A DNA stretch of 64,000 nucleotides from Ensifer sp. PDNC004 (GCF_016919405.1 NZ_CP070353.1:2170001-2234000); one strand, 5' to 3'. Positions 8,990 through 18,439 are shown, counted from the stretch's first letter. A program made the numbers and translations. The notes: generated by a model from the sequence alone, not told the origin.

Positions 8990-10810
8990 ATGTCCGCCGA
9001 TTCCCGCATTGCCTCGATCACGGCTCGCATCGTCGAGCGCTCGAAACCCCACCGCGAGCCCTATCTCGATCGCGTCCGCCGGGCGGCATCGAGCGGTCCG
9101 CATCGCAGCGTGCTCGGCTGCGGCAACCTCGCGCATGGATTTGCCGTCTGTTCCCCCGCCGAGAAGGCGGCGCTTGCGGGCGACCGCGTGGCCAATCTCG
9201 GCATCATCACCTCCTACAATGACATGCTGTCGGCGCACCAACCGTTCGAGACTTATCCAGCGCTGATCCGTCAGGCCGCGCACGAGGCAGGCGGCGTCGC
9301 GCAGGTTGCCGGCGGCGTGCCCGCGATGTGCGACGGCGTCACCCAGGGGCAGCCGGGCATGGAGCTTTCGCTGTTTTCCCGCGACCTGATCGCGATGGCG
9401 GCCGGCGTCGGGCTGTCGCACAACATGTTCGATTCCACCGTCTATCTCGGCGTCTGTGACAAGATCGTGCCGGGCCTCGTGATTGCGGCCCTGACCTTCG
9501 GCCACCTGCCGGCGATCTTCGTGCCTGCCGGGCCGATGACCTCGGGCCTGCCGAACGACGAGAAGGCGCGGGTTCGCCAGCTCTTCGCCGAAGGCAAGGT
9601 CGGCCGCGACGAACTGCTGGAAGCGGAATCGAAGTCCTACCACGGACCGGGCACCTGCACCTTCTACGGCACCGCCAACTCCAACCAGATGCTGATGGAG
9701 ATCATGGGCTTCCACCTGCCGGGCGCCTCCTTCATCAATCCGGGCACGCCGCTGCGCGACGCGCTGACCAAGGAAGCCGCCAAGCGGGCGCTGGCGATCA
9801 CCGCCATGGGCAACGAGTTCACGCCGGCCGGCGAAATGATCGACGAACGCTCGATCGTCAACGGCGTCGTCGGCCTGCATGCGACCGGCGGCTCGACGAA
9901 CCACACGATGCACCTCGTCGCCATGGCGCGGGCAGCCGGCATCGTGCTGACCTGGCAGGACATCTCCGAGCTCTCGGACATCGTGCCGCTGCTGGCGCGC
10001 GTCTATCCGAACGGGCTTGCCGACGTGAACCACTTCCACGCCGCCGGCGGCATGGGCTTCCTGATCAGCCAGCTGCTTCGCGCCGGCCTGCTGCACGACG
10101 ACGTGCGCACCGTCGTCGGCCAGGGTCTCGACGCCTACAAGATCGACGTACGCCTCGGCGCCGACGGTAATGTCGAGCGCGTGCCGACGCCGAAGGAAAG
10201 CGCCGACCCGAAGGTGCTTGCGACCATCGACCAGCCGTTCCAGCACTCGGGTGGCCTCAAGATGCTGACCGGCAATCTCGGCAAGGCCGTCATCAAGATC
10301 TCTGCCGTCAAGCCGGATCGCCACATCATCGAGGCGCCTGCCAAGATCTTCCACGACCAGGCCGAACTCAACGCCGCCTTCAAGGCCGGCAAGCTCGAGG
10401 GCGACTTCGTCGCCGTCGTGCGCTTCCAGGGCCCGAAGGCCAACGGCATGCCGGAACTGCACAAGCTGACGACTGTGCTCGGCATTCTGCAGGACCGCGG
10501 CCAGCGCGTCGCCATCCTGACGGACGGCCGGATGTCCGGCGCCTCCGGCAAGGTGCCGGCGGCAATCCACGTGACGCCGGAGGCCAAGGACGGCGGCCCG
10601 ATCGCTCGCATCCAGGAAGGCGACATCGTCCGCATCGACGCTGTTGCAGGCACGATCGAGGTGCTGGTCGAGGACATCGCGCTGAAGACGCGGGTGCCGG
10701 CGCATGCGGATCTGTCGGACAATGACTTCGGCATGGGCCGCGAGCTCTTCGCACCCTTCCGCGCGATCGCCGGTGCGGCCGATCAGGGCGCCAGCGTGCT
10801 CTTCCACTGA
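8990..10810 (+). CDS. edd: 6-phosphogluconate dehydratase
   Basis: Dehydrates 6-phosphogluconate to KDPG, the committed Entner-Doudoroff step. The 606-aa sequence is a complete IlvD/Edd-family iron-sulfur dehydratase, with [11 protein letters not shown] near residue 45, [17 protein letters not shown] at about 108, [14 protein letters not shown] at about 150, [15 protein letters not shown] at about 220 and [13 protein letters not shown] at about 512. The start ATG has AGGA seven bases upstream. It is third in zwf-pgl-edd; the KDPG aldolase gene eda is not nearby. The preceding 195 bp hold a small GGGCCG hairpin (8809-8823) and could carry a secondary promoter or a processing site. Confidence 0.96.
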   Translation: MSADSRIASITARIVERSKPHREPYLDRVRRAASSGPHRSVLGCGNLAHGFAVCSPAEKAALAGDRVANLGIITSYNDMLSAHQPFETYPALIRQAAHEAGGVAQVAGGVPAMCDGVTQGQPGMELSLFSRDLIAMAAGVGLSHNMFDSTVYLGVCDKIVPGLVIAALTFGHLPAIFVPAGPMTSGLPNDEKARVRQLFAEGKVGRDELLEAESKSYHGPGTCTFYGTANSNQMLMEIMGFHLPGASFINPGTPLRDALTKEAAKRALAITAMGNEFTPAGEMIDERSIVNGVVGLHATGGSTNHTMHLVAMARAAGIVLTWQDISELSDIVPLLARVYPNGLADVNHFHAAGGMGFLISQLLRAGLLHDDVRTVVGQGLDAYKIDVRLGADGNVERVPTPKESADPKVLATIDQPFQHSGGLKMLTGNLGKAVIKISAVKPDRHIIEAPAKIFHDQAELNAAFKAGKLEGDFVAVVRFQGPKANGMPELHKLTTVLGILQDRGQRVAILTDGRMSGASGKVPAAIHVTPEAKDGGPIARIQEGDIVRIDAVAGTIEVLVEDIALKTRVPAHADLSDNDFGMGRELFAPFRAIAGAADQGASVLFH

Positions 10811-10815
10811 CTTAC

Positions 10816-10846
10816 AAAGGCGCCGCCCCATCGGGGCGGCGCCTTG
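10816..10846. terminator. GC-rich hairpin between convergent edd and GFA-family gene
   Basis: Perfect 13-bp arms at 10817-10829 (AAGGCGCCGCCCC) and 10833-10845 with a 3-nt loop, six bases after the edd stop. The sequence lies between convergent genes and can fold on either strand. There is no clear T-run, so it may block 3' exonucleases as much as terminate. Confidence 0.65.
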
Positions 10847-10867
10847 GCCTCCAGACGATCGGAAAGC

Positions 10868-11233
10868 TCAGGGCAGCGGCCCGGGGAACATGTCGTTGCG
10901 CCCGTCATAGCGCTCGATCTCCAGCGTGAAGACATCGACGCCGTCGATGCAGCGGGCATTGATCGAGATCTTGTTGTTCGGGTAGCCGCTGCGCATGATC
11001 GGCGTCGAACAAGTCGGGCAAAAATGGTGCCCCTCGTTAAGGCCGCGCCAGATGTAGCTCGACAGGCGGCGCTTCTCGGTCAAGAGCTTCACCTTGGCGG
11101 CGTCCACCTTCCAATGCAGGAAGCCGGAGCGCCGGCAGGTCGAGCAATTGCAGTCGACGAGACCGGTAAGCTCTTCGTCGACTTCGACGGCGATATCGCC
11201 GCAATGGCAGGAAAGCCGATACGGTCGCTGCAT
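10868..11233 (-). CDS. GFA-family zinc-binding protein (Mss4-like fold)
   Basis: Small (121 aa) protein of the glutathione-dependent formaldehyde-activating enzyme/CENP-V family. The cysteine pattern is intact: CHCG near residue 10, CNCSTCRR at about 28-35 and CPTC at about 73, which bind structural and catalytic zinc ions in this fold. Many members are annotated as S-(hydroxymethyl)glutathione synthases, but that activity is disputed and most have unknown substrates. It is a single gene read leftward toward the edd terminator. The RNA start is likely in the short gap before the PilZ-like gene. Confidence 0.85.
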   Translation of the reverse strand: MQRPYRLSCHCGDIAVEVDEELTGLVDCNCSTCRRSGFLHWKVDAAKVKLLTEKRRLSSYIWRGLNEGHHFCPTCSTPIMRSGYPNNKISINARCIDGVDVFTLEIERYDGRNDMFPGPLP

Positions 11234-11311
11234 GGTTCAGGTCCGATCCCGTTGATTGAGACCACAACCATCCATCGAGCGCGGCAGGGCCGTCAAGCGC
11301 GGCGCGGCACC

Positions 11312-11722
11312 TCAGCGATAGATGTCGAGCGTCCGGTTGCGATGGTTCGGATGAGTGCTGTAGACGAAGATGCGATTGAGGTCGCGGTCCGTCAGCATAC
11401 GCAGGAACCGCGCCTCGATGACGTTGTTGGCATGCACCCGCTTCAAGAGGCAGCCGACCATCTGGATGCGCGCGCTCGGAATATCCAAGTAGAAGTTCTC
11501 CGGCAGCTGGTACTGCGTGAGGATGCCGATCAACGCGCCGCTTTTCGACAGCTTGATGATCTCGCAACGGCGCGAGCTCAGCTGGGTCATGCCCTTCTCG
11601 GTGTATTCGATGCGGGCTTCGTTCCGCGTGTCCTCCATCGGGAAGTTGGTTTCCCGATCGTACATGAAGGACTCTTCCTTGTTCAAGAAGTGCTGGTACA
11701 TCACCGGCGCCGCGCCTCTCAT
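11312..11722 (-). CDS. PilZ-like domain protein
   Basis: A 136-aa soluble protein. From residue about 33 it has RNEAR, resembling the RxxxR c-di-GMP contact of PilZ domains, and then RRCEIIKLSKSGALIGI, resembling the strand with (D/N)xSxxG in which the acidic residue is replaced here (KLSKSG). Later strands (NFYLDIP, IQMVGCLLKRV, IEARFLRM) fit the beta-barrel. The family assignment is by pattern only and c-di-GMP binding may be lost. The ATG at 11722 has AAAGG upstream; internal ATGs at 11701 and 11665 are possible. It stands alone, and no diguanylate cyclase gene is nearby. Confidence 0.55.
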   Translation of the reverse strand: MRGAAPVMYQHFLNKEESFMYDRETNFPMEDTRNEARIEYTEKGMTQLSSRRCEIIKLSKSGALIGILTQYQLPENFYLDIPSARIQMVGCLLKRVHANNVIEARFLRMLTDRDLNRIFVYSTHPNHRNRTLDIYR

Positions 11723-11800
11723 CGAAATGCCTTTCCATATCCCCTTTTGAAACAGACTAACGGCAGAGATTTAACAGAGGGTTTGATCCGCAGGGTGCAT

Positions 11801-11832
11801 TGAAAAAACCCGCCCGATTTTACGGGCGGGTT
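11801..11832 (-). terminator. Rho-independent terminator of the aglEFGAK operon
   Basis: Ten-bp arms at 11807-11816 and 11823-11832 (AACCCGCCCG and complement) with a 6-nt loop. On the minus strand the stem is followed by TTTTTTCA. It lies 22-54 bp after the aglK stop. Confidence 0.85.
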
Positions 11833-11853
11833 CGACGGGAGAGCCTGTTCGTA

Positions 11854-12942
11854 TCAGCGGCGATAGGTGCGACCGTCGGCGTCGAAAAGGTGCAGCTTGG
11901 CCTTGTCGGCTGTGAAGCGCACCTTGTCGCCGCGCTGAACCGGCAGGATGCCGGGGATCTTGGCGATGATCGGCTCCTTGTCGACGAGGCCTTCGATGTA
12001 GAGCAGCGTCACTTCGCCGAGCGCTTCAACGATCGAGATCGTGCCTTCGAACAGGAAGTTGTCGCTGGTACTGACCTGAAGGTCTTCGGGGCGAACGCCG
12101 AAACTCGCAGTCTTGCCGTTCTGCGACGAGTCGGTCGGGATATCGAGCGTCACGCTCTTGCCGCCGGTCAGCTTCACCGTCGTCTGCGCGCCGGTCGCGG
12201 TCACCGTCGATGGGATGATGTTCATCGCCGGCGAGCCGATGAAGCGGGCGACGAAAAGATTGGCCGGACGCTCATAGAGTTCGAGTGGCGCGCCCACCTG
12301 TTCGATGTGGCCCTGCGACAACACCACGATGCGGTCGGCGAGCGTCATTGCCTCCACCTGGTCGTGGGTGACGTAGATCATCGTCGTGTCCGCCATCTGC
12401 TCACTGAGCTTGGCGATCTCGATGCGGGTGGCGACACGCAAAGCCGCATCCAGGTTCGACAGCGGCTCGTCGAACAGGAATACCTTGGGGTCGCGGCAGA
12501 TCGCGCGGCCGATGGCAACACGCTGTCTCTGGCCGCCGGAGAGCGCCTTCGGCAGGCGGTCGAGATATTTGGTCAGCTGCAGGATATCGGCGGCGTTGCG
12601 CACGCGACGGTCGATCTCCTCCTTGCTTTCCTTGGCGATACGCATGCCGAAGGCCATGTTGTCGTAGACGGTCATGTGCGGATAGAGCGCATAGGACTGG
12701 AACACCATGGCGATGCCGCGCTTCGACGGCGGCACGGTGTTGACCCGTTCGCCGTCGATGAACATGTCGCCGCCGGTGATCTCCTCGAGACCCGCGATCA
12801 TGCGCAGAAGCGTCGACTTTCCGCAGCCAGACGGGCCGACGAAGACGATGAACTCGCCCTGCTTGATGTCGAGATTGATGCCGTGAATGACATCGACCGC
12901 GCCGTAGGACTTGCGGATATCTTTAAGCAGCAGACCCGTCAT
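11854..12942 (-). CDS. aglK: Alpha-glucoside ABC transporter ATP-binding protein
   Basis: Energises uptake of alpha-glucosides (sucrose, maltose, trehalose) through AglF/AglG. The 362-aa protein is a MalK/UgpC-type ATPase: Walker A GPSGCGKST at residues 36-44, Q-loop at about 82, signature LSGGQRQR at 134-141, Walker B VFLFDEP at 154-160 and the switch His in YVTHDQVEAM. A C-terminal TOBE/OB domain (from about 235) would contact regulators or MalK partners. It is the last gene of aglE-F-G-A-K, 49 bp after aglA and followed by a strong terminator. Length and domain order are normal. Confidence 0.95.
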   Translation of the reverse strand: MTGLLLKDIRKSYGAVDVIHGINLDIKQGEFIVFVGPSGCGKSTLLRMIAGLEEITGGDMFIDGERVNTVPPSKRGIAMVFQSYALYPHMTVYDNMAFGMRIAKESKEEIDRRVRNAADILQLTKYLDRLPKALSGGQRQRVAIGRAICRDPKVFLFDEPLSNLDAALRVATRIEIAKLSEQMADTTMIYVTHDQVEAMTLADRIVVLSQGHIEQVGAPLELYERPANLFVARFIGSPAMNIIPSTVTATGAQTTVKLTGGKSVTLDIPTDSSQNGKTASFGVRPEDLQVSTSDNFLFEGTISIVEALGEVTLLYIEGLVDKEPIIAKIPGILPVQRGDKVRFTADKAKLHLFDADGRTYRR

Positions 12943-12991
12943 TGCACGCTCCCCTTCGGTTTTTCCCGTCTATCCCTGTTGTCATCCGCCG

Positions 12992-14650
12992 TCACACCAG
13001 CCGCGCGAAATAGGCGCTCCAGGCCGGCAGATGAACCGTTCCGTTTTTGACCTCGGACACGAAGCCATGGCCTTCCAAGGCAGCCACCGGCTCATTCGGC
13101 AGCGTGGCTGCAGCCGGTGCGCCGCTCATGTTGAACAGGCAGAAGAGCTTTTCGTTGCCGTGGCTGCGCACGAAAGCAAGCACCGAGCCATCCGTGTTCA
13201 GGAATTCGATCTCGCCCTTGGCAAAGGCCGGGTGCGCCTTGCGGAACTGCAGGAAGCGGCGGTAGTGCTCGAGCACCGACGCGTCGTTGCCCTGCTGCAC
13301 CGACACGGCGCGCGTCAAGTGTTCTGCCGGCACCGGCAGCCAGGGTTTTGCGCTGCCGAAGCCGCCGTTGACAGCAGCACCGTCCCAGACCATCGGCGTG
13401 CGGCAACCGTCGCGCCCCTTGAAGTCCGGCCAGAACTGGATGCCATACGGATCCTTCAGATCCTCATAGGCAAGCTCGGCTTCGCTCAGCGCCAGCTCCT
13501 CTCCCTGATAGATGCAGACCGAGCCGCGCAGCGACATCAGAAGGCTCGCAAGCAGCTTTGCATGGGCGTCGCGATCGGTAACGCCCGCTCCCCAGCGGCT
13601 GACGTGGCGCACGACGTCATGGTTGGAGAAGGCCCAGCAGGCCCAGCCTTCAGGTGCCGCCTTCTGGAAGTTCCGGAGAACCTCGGCGACGGTCGCCGGT
13701 GTTAGCGGATCCGGTGCCAGGAACTCGAAGGCGTAGCACATCTGCATCTTGTCGCCGCCGGAGGTATATTCGCCGGCGATCTCCAGGCCACGCTGGCTGT
13801 CGCCGACTTCACCGACCGCGGCGATCGCCGGGAACTCGTCCATGACCGCGCGGAAGCGCTTCAGGAATTCGAGGTTCTCGGGCTGGTTCTTGTCGTAGAG
13901 ATGTTCCTGGTAGTTGTAGGGGTTCACCGCCGGCGCGGTCTGGGAGTTGCGGCGCTCCGGCGCCAGCGCCGGGTTGTCGCGCAGCTGCTTGTCGTGGAAG
14001 TAGAAGTTGATGGTGTCGAGGCGGAAGCCGTCGACGCCGCGTTCCAGCCAGAAACGCTCGACGGCCAGCAGCGCGTTCTGAACCTCGGGATTGTGCAGGT
14101 TGAGGTCCGGCTGCGAGGTCAGGAAGTTGTGCATGTAGTACTGCAGGCGCGTCGGATCCCAGGCCCAGGCCGAGCCGCCGAAGATCGACAGCCAGTTGTT
14201 GGGCGGGGTGCCGTCCGGCCTGGAATCCGCCCAGACGTACCAATCCGCCTTGGCGCTCTTCCGGCTCGATCGGCTTTCGACGAACCAGGGGTGCTGGTCC
14301 GACGTATGGGAGAGAACGAGGTCGATCATCACCCGGATGCCGAGGCGGTGCGCCTCGGCGATGACCGCGTCGAAATCGGCGAGACTGCCGAAGATCTGAT
14401 CGACATCGGTGTAGTTGGAGACGTCGTAACCGAAGTCCTTCATCGGCGAGGTGAAGAACGGCGAAATCCAGATTGCGTCGGCACCCAGCGCGGCGATATG
14501 CGGCAACCGAGCAACGATGCCCTTGAGGTCGCCGATGCCGTCGCCGTTGGAGTCCTGGTAAGAGCGCGGATAGATCTGGTAGATCACCGCGCCGCGCCAC
14601 CAGTCCTTGTCAGGCTGCATCGTGGATTGGCTCATTTCGGTCATGCTCAT
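12992..14650 (-). CDS. aglA: Alpha-glucosidase, GH13
   Basis: Cytoplasmic exo-glucosidase that splits imported alpha-glucosides to glucose. The 552-aa protein has the GH13 barrel with QIYPRSYQDSNGDGIGDLKG near residues 25-44, VMIDLVLSHTSDQHPWF at about 107, nucleophile Asp212 in GFRLDTINF, acid/base Glu281 in AVGEVGD and stabilising Asp345 in FSNHDVVR. This is the oligo-1,6-glucosidase/sucrose isomerase subgroup, which fits a rhizobial AglA. No signal peptide is seen. The ATG at 14650 could be replaced by ATG codons a few residues in. It lies between aglG and aglK, which couples import and hydrolysis in one transcript. Confidence 0.95.
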   Translation of the reverse strand: MSMTEMSQSTMQPDKDWWRGAVIYQIYPRSYQDSNGDGIGDLKGIVARLPHIAALGADAIWISPFFTSPMKDFGYDVSNYTDVDQIFGSLADFDAVIAEAHRLGIRVMIDLVLSHTSDQHPWFVESRSSRKSAKADWYVWADSRPDGTPPNNWLSIFGGSAWAWDPTRLQYYMHNFLTSQPDLNLHNPEVQNALLAVERFWLERGVDGFRLDTINFYFHDKQLRDNPALAPERRNSQTAPAVNPYNYQEHLYDKNQPENLEFLKRFRAVMDEFPAIAAVGEVGDSQRGLEIAGEYTSGGDKMQMCYAFEFLAPDPLTPATVAEVLRNFQKAAPEGWACWAFSNHDVVRHVSRWGAGVTDRDAHAKLLASLLMSLRGSVCIYQGEELALSEAELAYEDLKDPYGIQFWPDFKGRDGCRTPMVWDGAAVNGGFGSAKPWLPVPAEHLTRAVSVQQGNDASVLEHYRRFLQFRKAHPAFAKGEIEFLNTDGSVLAFVRSHGNEKLFCLFNMSGAPAAATLPNEPVAALEGHGFVSEVKNGTVHLPAWSAYFARLV

Positions 14651-14672
14651 TGTCGCAAAAAGTCCTTGATTG

Positions 14673-15818
14673 TCAGCCGCCCTTGACCGAACCCGCCAGC
14701 AGGCCGCGCACGAGATAGCGCTGCAGGCTGAAGAAGACGATCAGCGGAACGATGATGGTAATGAAAGCGGAGGCCGTCAGGATCTCCCAGTTGCCGCCGC
14801 GTGAACCGAGCAGGTTGACGAGTCGGCCGGTCAGAACCAGTTCGTCCGGACCGGCGCCCAGGAACACGATGGCGACCAAGAGGTCGTTCCAGGTCCAGAG
14901 GAACTGGAAGATCGCGAAGGAAGCGAGCGCCGGGAAGGACAGCGGCAGAATGATCTTGACGAAGATATCGAAATCGCTGGCGCCATCGACGCGGGCGGAT
15001 TCCATGATTTCGCGCGGCAGGCCGGCCATGTAGTTGCGAAGCAGGTAGATCGCCAGCGGCAGGCCGAAGCCGGTATGCGCCAGCCAGATGCCGACATAGG
15101 TCTTGGCCGGTACGCCGAAGAAGGCGCCGACGCCGTTATAGAGCTTCAAGAGCGGGATCAGCGACATCTGCAGCGGGACGACGAGAAGGCCGACGACGAC
15201 GGCAATCAGGATTGCCCGCCCCGGGAACGGCATCCAGGCAAGCGCATAGGCTGCGAAGGCGGCGATCATGATCGGGATGATGGTCGCTGGCACGGCGACC
15301 GTCAGCGAATTGATGAAGGAGCGGCCGATGCCTTCGGCACTCAAGACTTCGCCGTAGTTTTCGAAAGTGAACCGTGGCGGCGAGGACGCGGTTATGAAGA
15401 CGCGCTGGCCGCGCGACCCTTCCATCTTCTTGTCGGAGACGATCTCGAAATTGCCGTCGGCCTGCACGGTCAGCTTTTCGCCGTCGTTGAGTTCGGCGGT
15501 TTCGCCGGCCTTGAAGGCGGTCGGCTCACGGCTGTTAAAGCCGAAGGCGGAGATCTGCCCCGCCTGCCCGTCGAGCAGGTTGCCGGAAATGACGAACTTG
15601 CCGTCGCGCTCGACCTGAGCGTCCGGGCCGGGTGCGCGAACGACGATATTCTGCGACGAGGTCGAAAGCGCCGTCCACCAGCCGGAGACGGCGAGCTGAT
15701 CCTTGTCGCGCAGGGACGAGATCAAGAGGCCGGCGGTCGGCAGCGTCCAGAGTGCGACGATCAAGAAGACCGAGAGGTGGACGACCCACATGAGGGGAGA
15801 GCGTGTCGCTGGATTCAT
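14673..15818 (-). CDS. aglG: Alpha-glucoside ABC transporter permease with periplasmic insert
   Basis: MalG-type inner-membrane permease (381 aa) of the Agl importer. The first membrane helix is at about 12-32. A hydrophilic stretch of about 110 residues rich in beta-type sequence follows (about 45-155, with NIVVRAPGPDAQVERDG and GETAELNDGEKLTVQADG), then five helices. The EAA coupling loop reads ESARVDGASDFDIFVKIILP at about 275. Ordinary MalG-like permeases are about 280 aa; the excess is this insert, which should face the periplasm. It starts one base after the aglF stop, so the two are translationally linked. Confidence 0.93.
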   Translation of the reverse strand: MNPATRSPLMWVVHLSVFLIVALWTLPTAGLLISSLRDKDQLAVSGWWTALSTSSQNIVVRAPGPDAQVERDGKFVISGNLLDGQAGQISAFGFNSREPTAFKAGETAELNDGEKLTVQADGNFEIVSDKKMEGSRGQRVFITASSPPRFTFENYGEVLSAEGIGRSFINSLTVAVPATIIPIMIAAFAAYALAWMPFPGRAILIAVVVGLLVVPLQMSLIPLLKLYNGVGAFFGVPAKTYVGIWLAHTGFGLPLAIYLLRNYMAGLPREIMESARVDGASDFDIFVKIILPLSFPALASFAIFQFLWTWNDLLVAIVFLGAGPDELVLTGRLVNLLGSRGGNWEILTASAFITIIVPLIVFFSLQRYLVRGLLAGSVKGG

Positions 15819-15819
15819 C

Positions 15820-16833
15820 TCAGTGCCCCTTCATTTCCTTGGCCGCATTGCGGATGTTCCAGACCATGATCGGAATGACGAGGATCATGATGACGACGGC
15901 GATCGCCGCCCCTCGACCGAAGTCGCCGCCGCCGCGGAACATCCAGTCGAACATGAGGTTGGCAAGCACCTGGCTCTGCCACTGGCCGTTGGTCATCGCG
16001 AGTACGATATCGAAGACCTTCAGCACCAGGATGGTGATGGTCGTCCAGACCACGGCGATCGTGCCCCAGATCTGTGGCACCATGATCTTGAAGAAGATCT
16101 GCCAGCCATTGGCGCCGTCGATGACGGCCGCCTCGATCGTTTCCTCCGGGATGCCGCGAAGGGCGGCCGACAGGATGACCATGGCAAAACCGGTCTGGAT
16201 CCAGACGAGGATCGCCATCAGGAAGAAGTTGTTCCAGAAGGGCAGCGTGATCCAGGCCTGCGGGTCGCCGCCGAAGGCAACGACGATGCCGTTCAGCAGA
16301 CCGATCTGTTCGGCACCCTCGGGGCGAAAATCGTAGATGAACTTCCAGATGACCGCGGCGCCGACAAACGAGATCGCCATCGGCATGAAGACCAAGGTCT
16401 TGGCGATATTGCCCCACCAGATGCGATCGGTGAGCGCGGCAATGATCAGGCCGAAGAACGTCGCCAGCGCCGGGACCACCAACAGCCAGAGGAAGTTGTT
16501 GTAGATCGACTGGCGGAACTCGCCGTCGTTGACCATCCAGACATAATTGCTGAAGCCGACGAAGTTCTGGCCGGCGCGATCATGAACGCTGTACCAGAGC
16601 GACATGAAGACCGGATAGATAAGGTAGATCGTCAGCGCGAACAGCGCCGGGCCCAGGAACAGCCATGGTCGGATGGCGTTGGTGATGCGCAGGTTTCTCG
16701 AGGCGACGGCGCCGGATTTCCCTTTCGACGGGAAGATCAGGTCGAGAATGAAGCTGGTTCCCCAGAAGTAGGCGGCGCAGCCAATCACCCCGCCCAACAT
16801 GAACCCTGCAGCTATTAGAAGCTGAAACAACAT
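15820..16833 (-). CDS. aglF: Alpha-glucoside ABC transporter permease
   Basis: MalF/UgpA-type permease (337 aa) that pairs with AglG. It has two N-terminal hydrophobic segments (LLIAAGFMLGGVIGCAAYFW and PWLFLGPALFALTIYLIYPV) and a later helix cluster with the EAA loop EAAVIDGANGWQIFFKIMVP at about 225. The start is ATG at 16833, with GGGAGGGAC upstream; a longer ORF back to 17001 reads through low-quality, arginine-rich sequence and is not used. It follows aglE after 174 bp that contain a perfect hairpin, and its stop lies one base before the aglG start. Confidence 0.94.
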   Translation of the reverse strand: MLFQLLIAAGFMLGGVIGCAAYFWGTSFILDLIFPSKGKSGAVASRNLRITNAIRPWLFLGPALFALTIYLIYPVFMSLWYSVHDRAGQNFVGFSNYVWMVNDGEFRQSIYNNFLWLLVVPALATFFGLIIAALTDRIWWGNIAKTLVFMPMAISFVGAAVIWKFIYDFRPEGAEQIGLLNGIVVAFGGDPQAWITLPFWNNFFLMAILVWIQTGFAMVILSAALRGIPEETIEAAVIDGANGWQIFFKIMVPQIWGTIAVVWTTITILVLKVFDIVLAMTNGQWQSQVLANLMFDWMFRGGGDFGRGAAIAVVIMILVIPIMVWNIRNAAKEMKGH

Positions 16834-16972
16834 GACATGTCCCTCCCACTCGGTGCACGGTCGCGTGCAGGGCTGGCGATTGTCGCCGTTCTCATTGGGG
16901 TGCCCCACCTCTCCCGGGAACGGAAAGCTGATTTCGCATCTCCGTCCTCTCCTGGCAGCGAACCCGCATCGG

Positions 16973-17000
16973 CAACGGGCGGCATCTCTGCCGCCCGTCA
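16973..17000 (-). promoter_or_regulatory. Intercistronic hairpin between aglE and aglF
   Basis: Perfect 10-bp arms 16975-16984 and 16989-16998 (ACGGGCGGCA and complement), loop of four bases, starting 9 bp after the aglE stop. No T-run follows, so it probably protects the aglE message or attenuates transcription, giving more binding protein than permease, as in other sugar ABC operons. Confidence 0.6.
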
Positions 17001-17007
17001 TCCGGTG

Positions 17008-18366
17008 TTACTTGATGGCGTCCCAGGCCTTCTGAACGCCGTCGGCAACGTCAGCCGACGACTTGCCGCCAACGAAATCGACCATGCCGGTCCAGAACGC
17101 GCCTGCACCGATCTTGCCCGGCATCAGGTCGGAACCGTCAAAGCGGAAGGTGGTGGCGTTCAGCAGGATCTCGCCCTGCTTCTTCAGCGGCGGGTTGCCG
17201 TAGGTGTCGACGTTGACGCTCTTGTAAGGCGTCAGGAAGCTCGTCTGCGCCATCCAGACTTCATGCGCGATCGGCGTCTTCAGGAATTCGATGAAGGCGC
17301 GGGCGGCCGGCGAATCCTTGGTGATCATCGCCAGCGTGCCGGCGCCGAGCACCGGATTGCCGAGTTCCTTCTTGCTCTCGTAGGGCGGCATGTAGAAGAA
17401 GTCGGCATCTTCGCCGATCTTGGTGCCCTCAGGGAAGAAGGACGGGATGAACGACGCCTGGTGGTGCAGGTAGCACTTCGGCGGCGAGGCGAAGAGGCCC
17501 TTCGGGCTGTCGCGGAAGTCGGTGGAAGCAACGGCTGCAGCGCCGCCATCGACGAACTTGTCGTTCTTCGCAAACCAGCCGAACTCGTCGATCGCGCCGA
17601 CGACGGCCGGATCGGTGAACGGGATCTCGTTCTTGACCCACTTGTCGTAGACATCGGCCGGCTGGGTGCGCAGCATCATGTCCTCGACCCAGTCGGTCGC
17701 CGGCCAGCCGGTCGCGCCGCCCGAGCCGAGGCCGATGCACCACGGCTTGCCGCCGTCAGCGGCGATCTTCTCAGTCAGCGCCTTCAGTTCTTCCATGGTC
17801 TTCGGCACTTCGTAGCCGGCGTCTTCGAAGTTCTCGGGCGAGTACCAGACGAGCGACTTTACGTCGATCTTGTAGGGAAACGCATAGAGCGCGGCATTGC
17901 CGTCCTTGCCCTTGTAGGTCGACAGATCGACCCAGGACTGGCCGGCGGCGTAATTGTCGAGCAGCCACTTCTGGGTGTCGTCGCCCAGCGGCGTCAAATA
18001 GCCCTTGGAGGCGAGATCGGCGATCAGACCCGGCTGCGGCAGGATGGAGACTTCGGAGGGGCTTCCGGCCTGGGTATCGATGACGATCTGTTGTTCGTAG
18101 TTTTCGGACGAGGAGTACTTGATCTCGGCGCCCGTCGCTTCGGTGAAGTAGGCATAGACGCTCTTGAACAGCGCCTCGTCCTCACCGCGCCAGGGGCCGA
18201 AGATCGTCAGCGTCTGGCCCTTGAGGTCGTGGCCCTTCTTGAATTCCTCAAAGCTCGCCCAGTTGAACTTGCTATCTTCGCCCGGCTTGAACTTGAGGTC
18301 GGCGGCGCCGGCTGCACCCGCAATCAGGGCAAAGGCGGCCACGCCCAACAGCAATGATCTCTTCAC
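17008..18366 (-). CDS. aglE: Alpha-glucoside ABC transporter substrate-binding protein
   Basis: Periplasmic receptor for alpha-glucosides (452 aa), extracellular solute-binding family 1. The GTG at 18366 is chosen because GGGAGGAGAAAGAC precedes it and the next residues form a signal peptide (VKRSLLLGVAAFALIAGAAGAAD) with cleavage after AGA/AGAA. The mature part has the family pattern SSENYEQQIVIDTQAGS and WSYDNYA-like sugar-contact regions. An upstream in-frame ATG at 18429 would place 21 unrelated residues before the signal peptide and overlap the operator, so it is rejected. It is the first gene of aglEFGAK and lies opposite aglR. Confidence 0.95.
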   Translation of the reverse strand: MKRSLLLGVAAFALIAGAAGAADLKFKPGEDSKFNWASFEEFKKGHDLKGQTLTIFGPWRGEDEALFKSVYAYFTEATGAEIKYSSSENYEQQIVIDTQAGSPSEVSILPQPGLIADLASKGYLTPLGDDTQKWLLDNYAAGQSWVDLSTYKGKDGNAALYAFPYKIDVKSLVWYSPENFEDAGYEVPKTMEELKALTEKIAADGGKPWCIGLGSGGATGWPATDWVEDMMLRTQPADVYDKWVKNEIPFTDPAVVGAIDEFGWFAKNDKFVDGGAAAVASTDFRDSPKGLFASPPKCYLHHQASFIPSFFPEGTKIGEDADFFYMPPYESKKELGNPVLGAGTLAMITKDSPAARAFIEFLKTPIAHEVWMAQTSFLTPYKSVNVDTYGNPPLKKQGEILLNATTFRFDGSDLMPGKIGAGAFWTGMVDFVGGKSSADVADGVQKAWDAIK

Positions 18367-18425
18367 GTCTTTCTCCTCCCAAGATGAACCCGGATCCCCC
18401 CGGGCAGACGTCAATGCGCAAAAAT

Positions 18426-18439
18426 TCAAAGCGCTTTGA
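18426..18439. promoter_or_regulatory. AglR operator 1 (aglE side)
   Basis: Perfect 14-bp palindrome TCAAAGCGCTTTGA, a classic LacI/GalR-type operator with central CGCG-like core, 60 bp upstream of the aglE start. Its near twin lies at 18631-18644, 205 bp away centre to centre. Confidence 0.8.

Noticed and set aside
8846..10831. 661-codon open frame on the minus strand opposite edd
   Set aside because: Antisense shadow of edd with Arg/His/Asp-rich composition and no recognisable domain.
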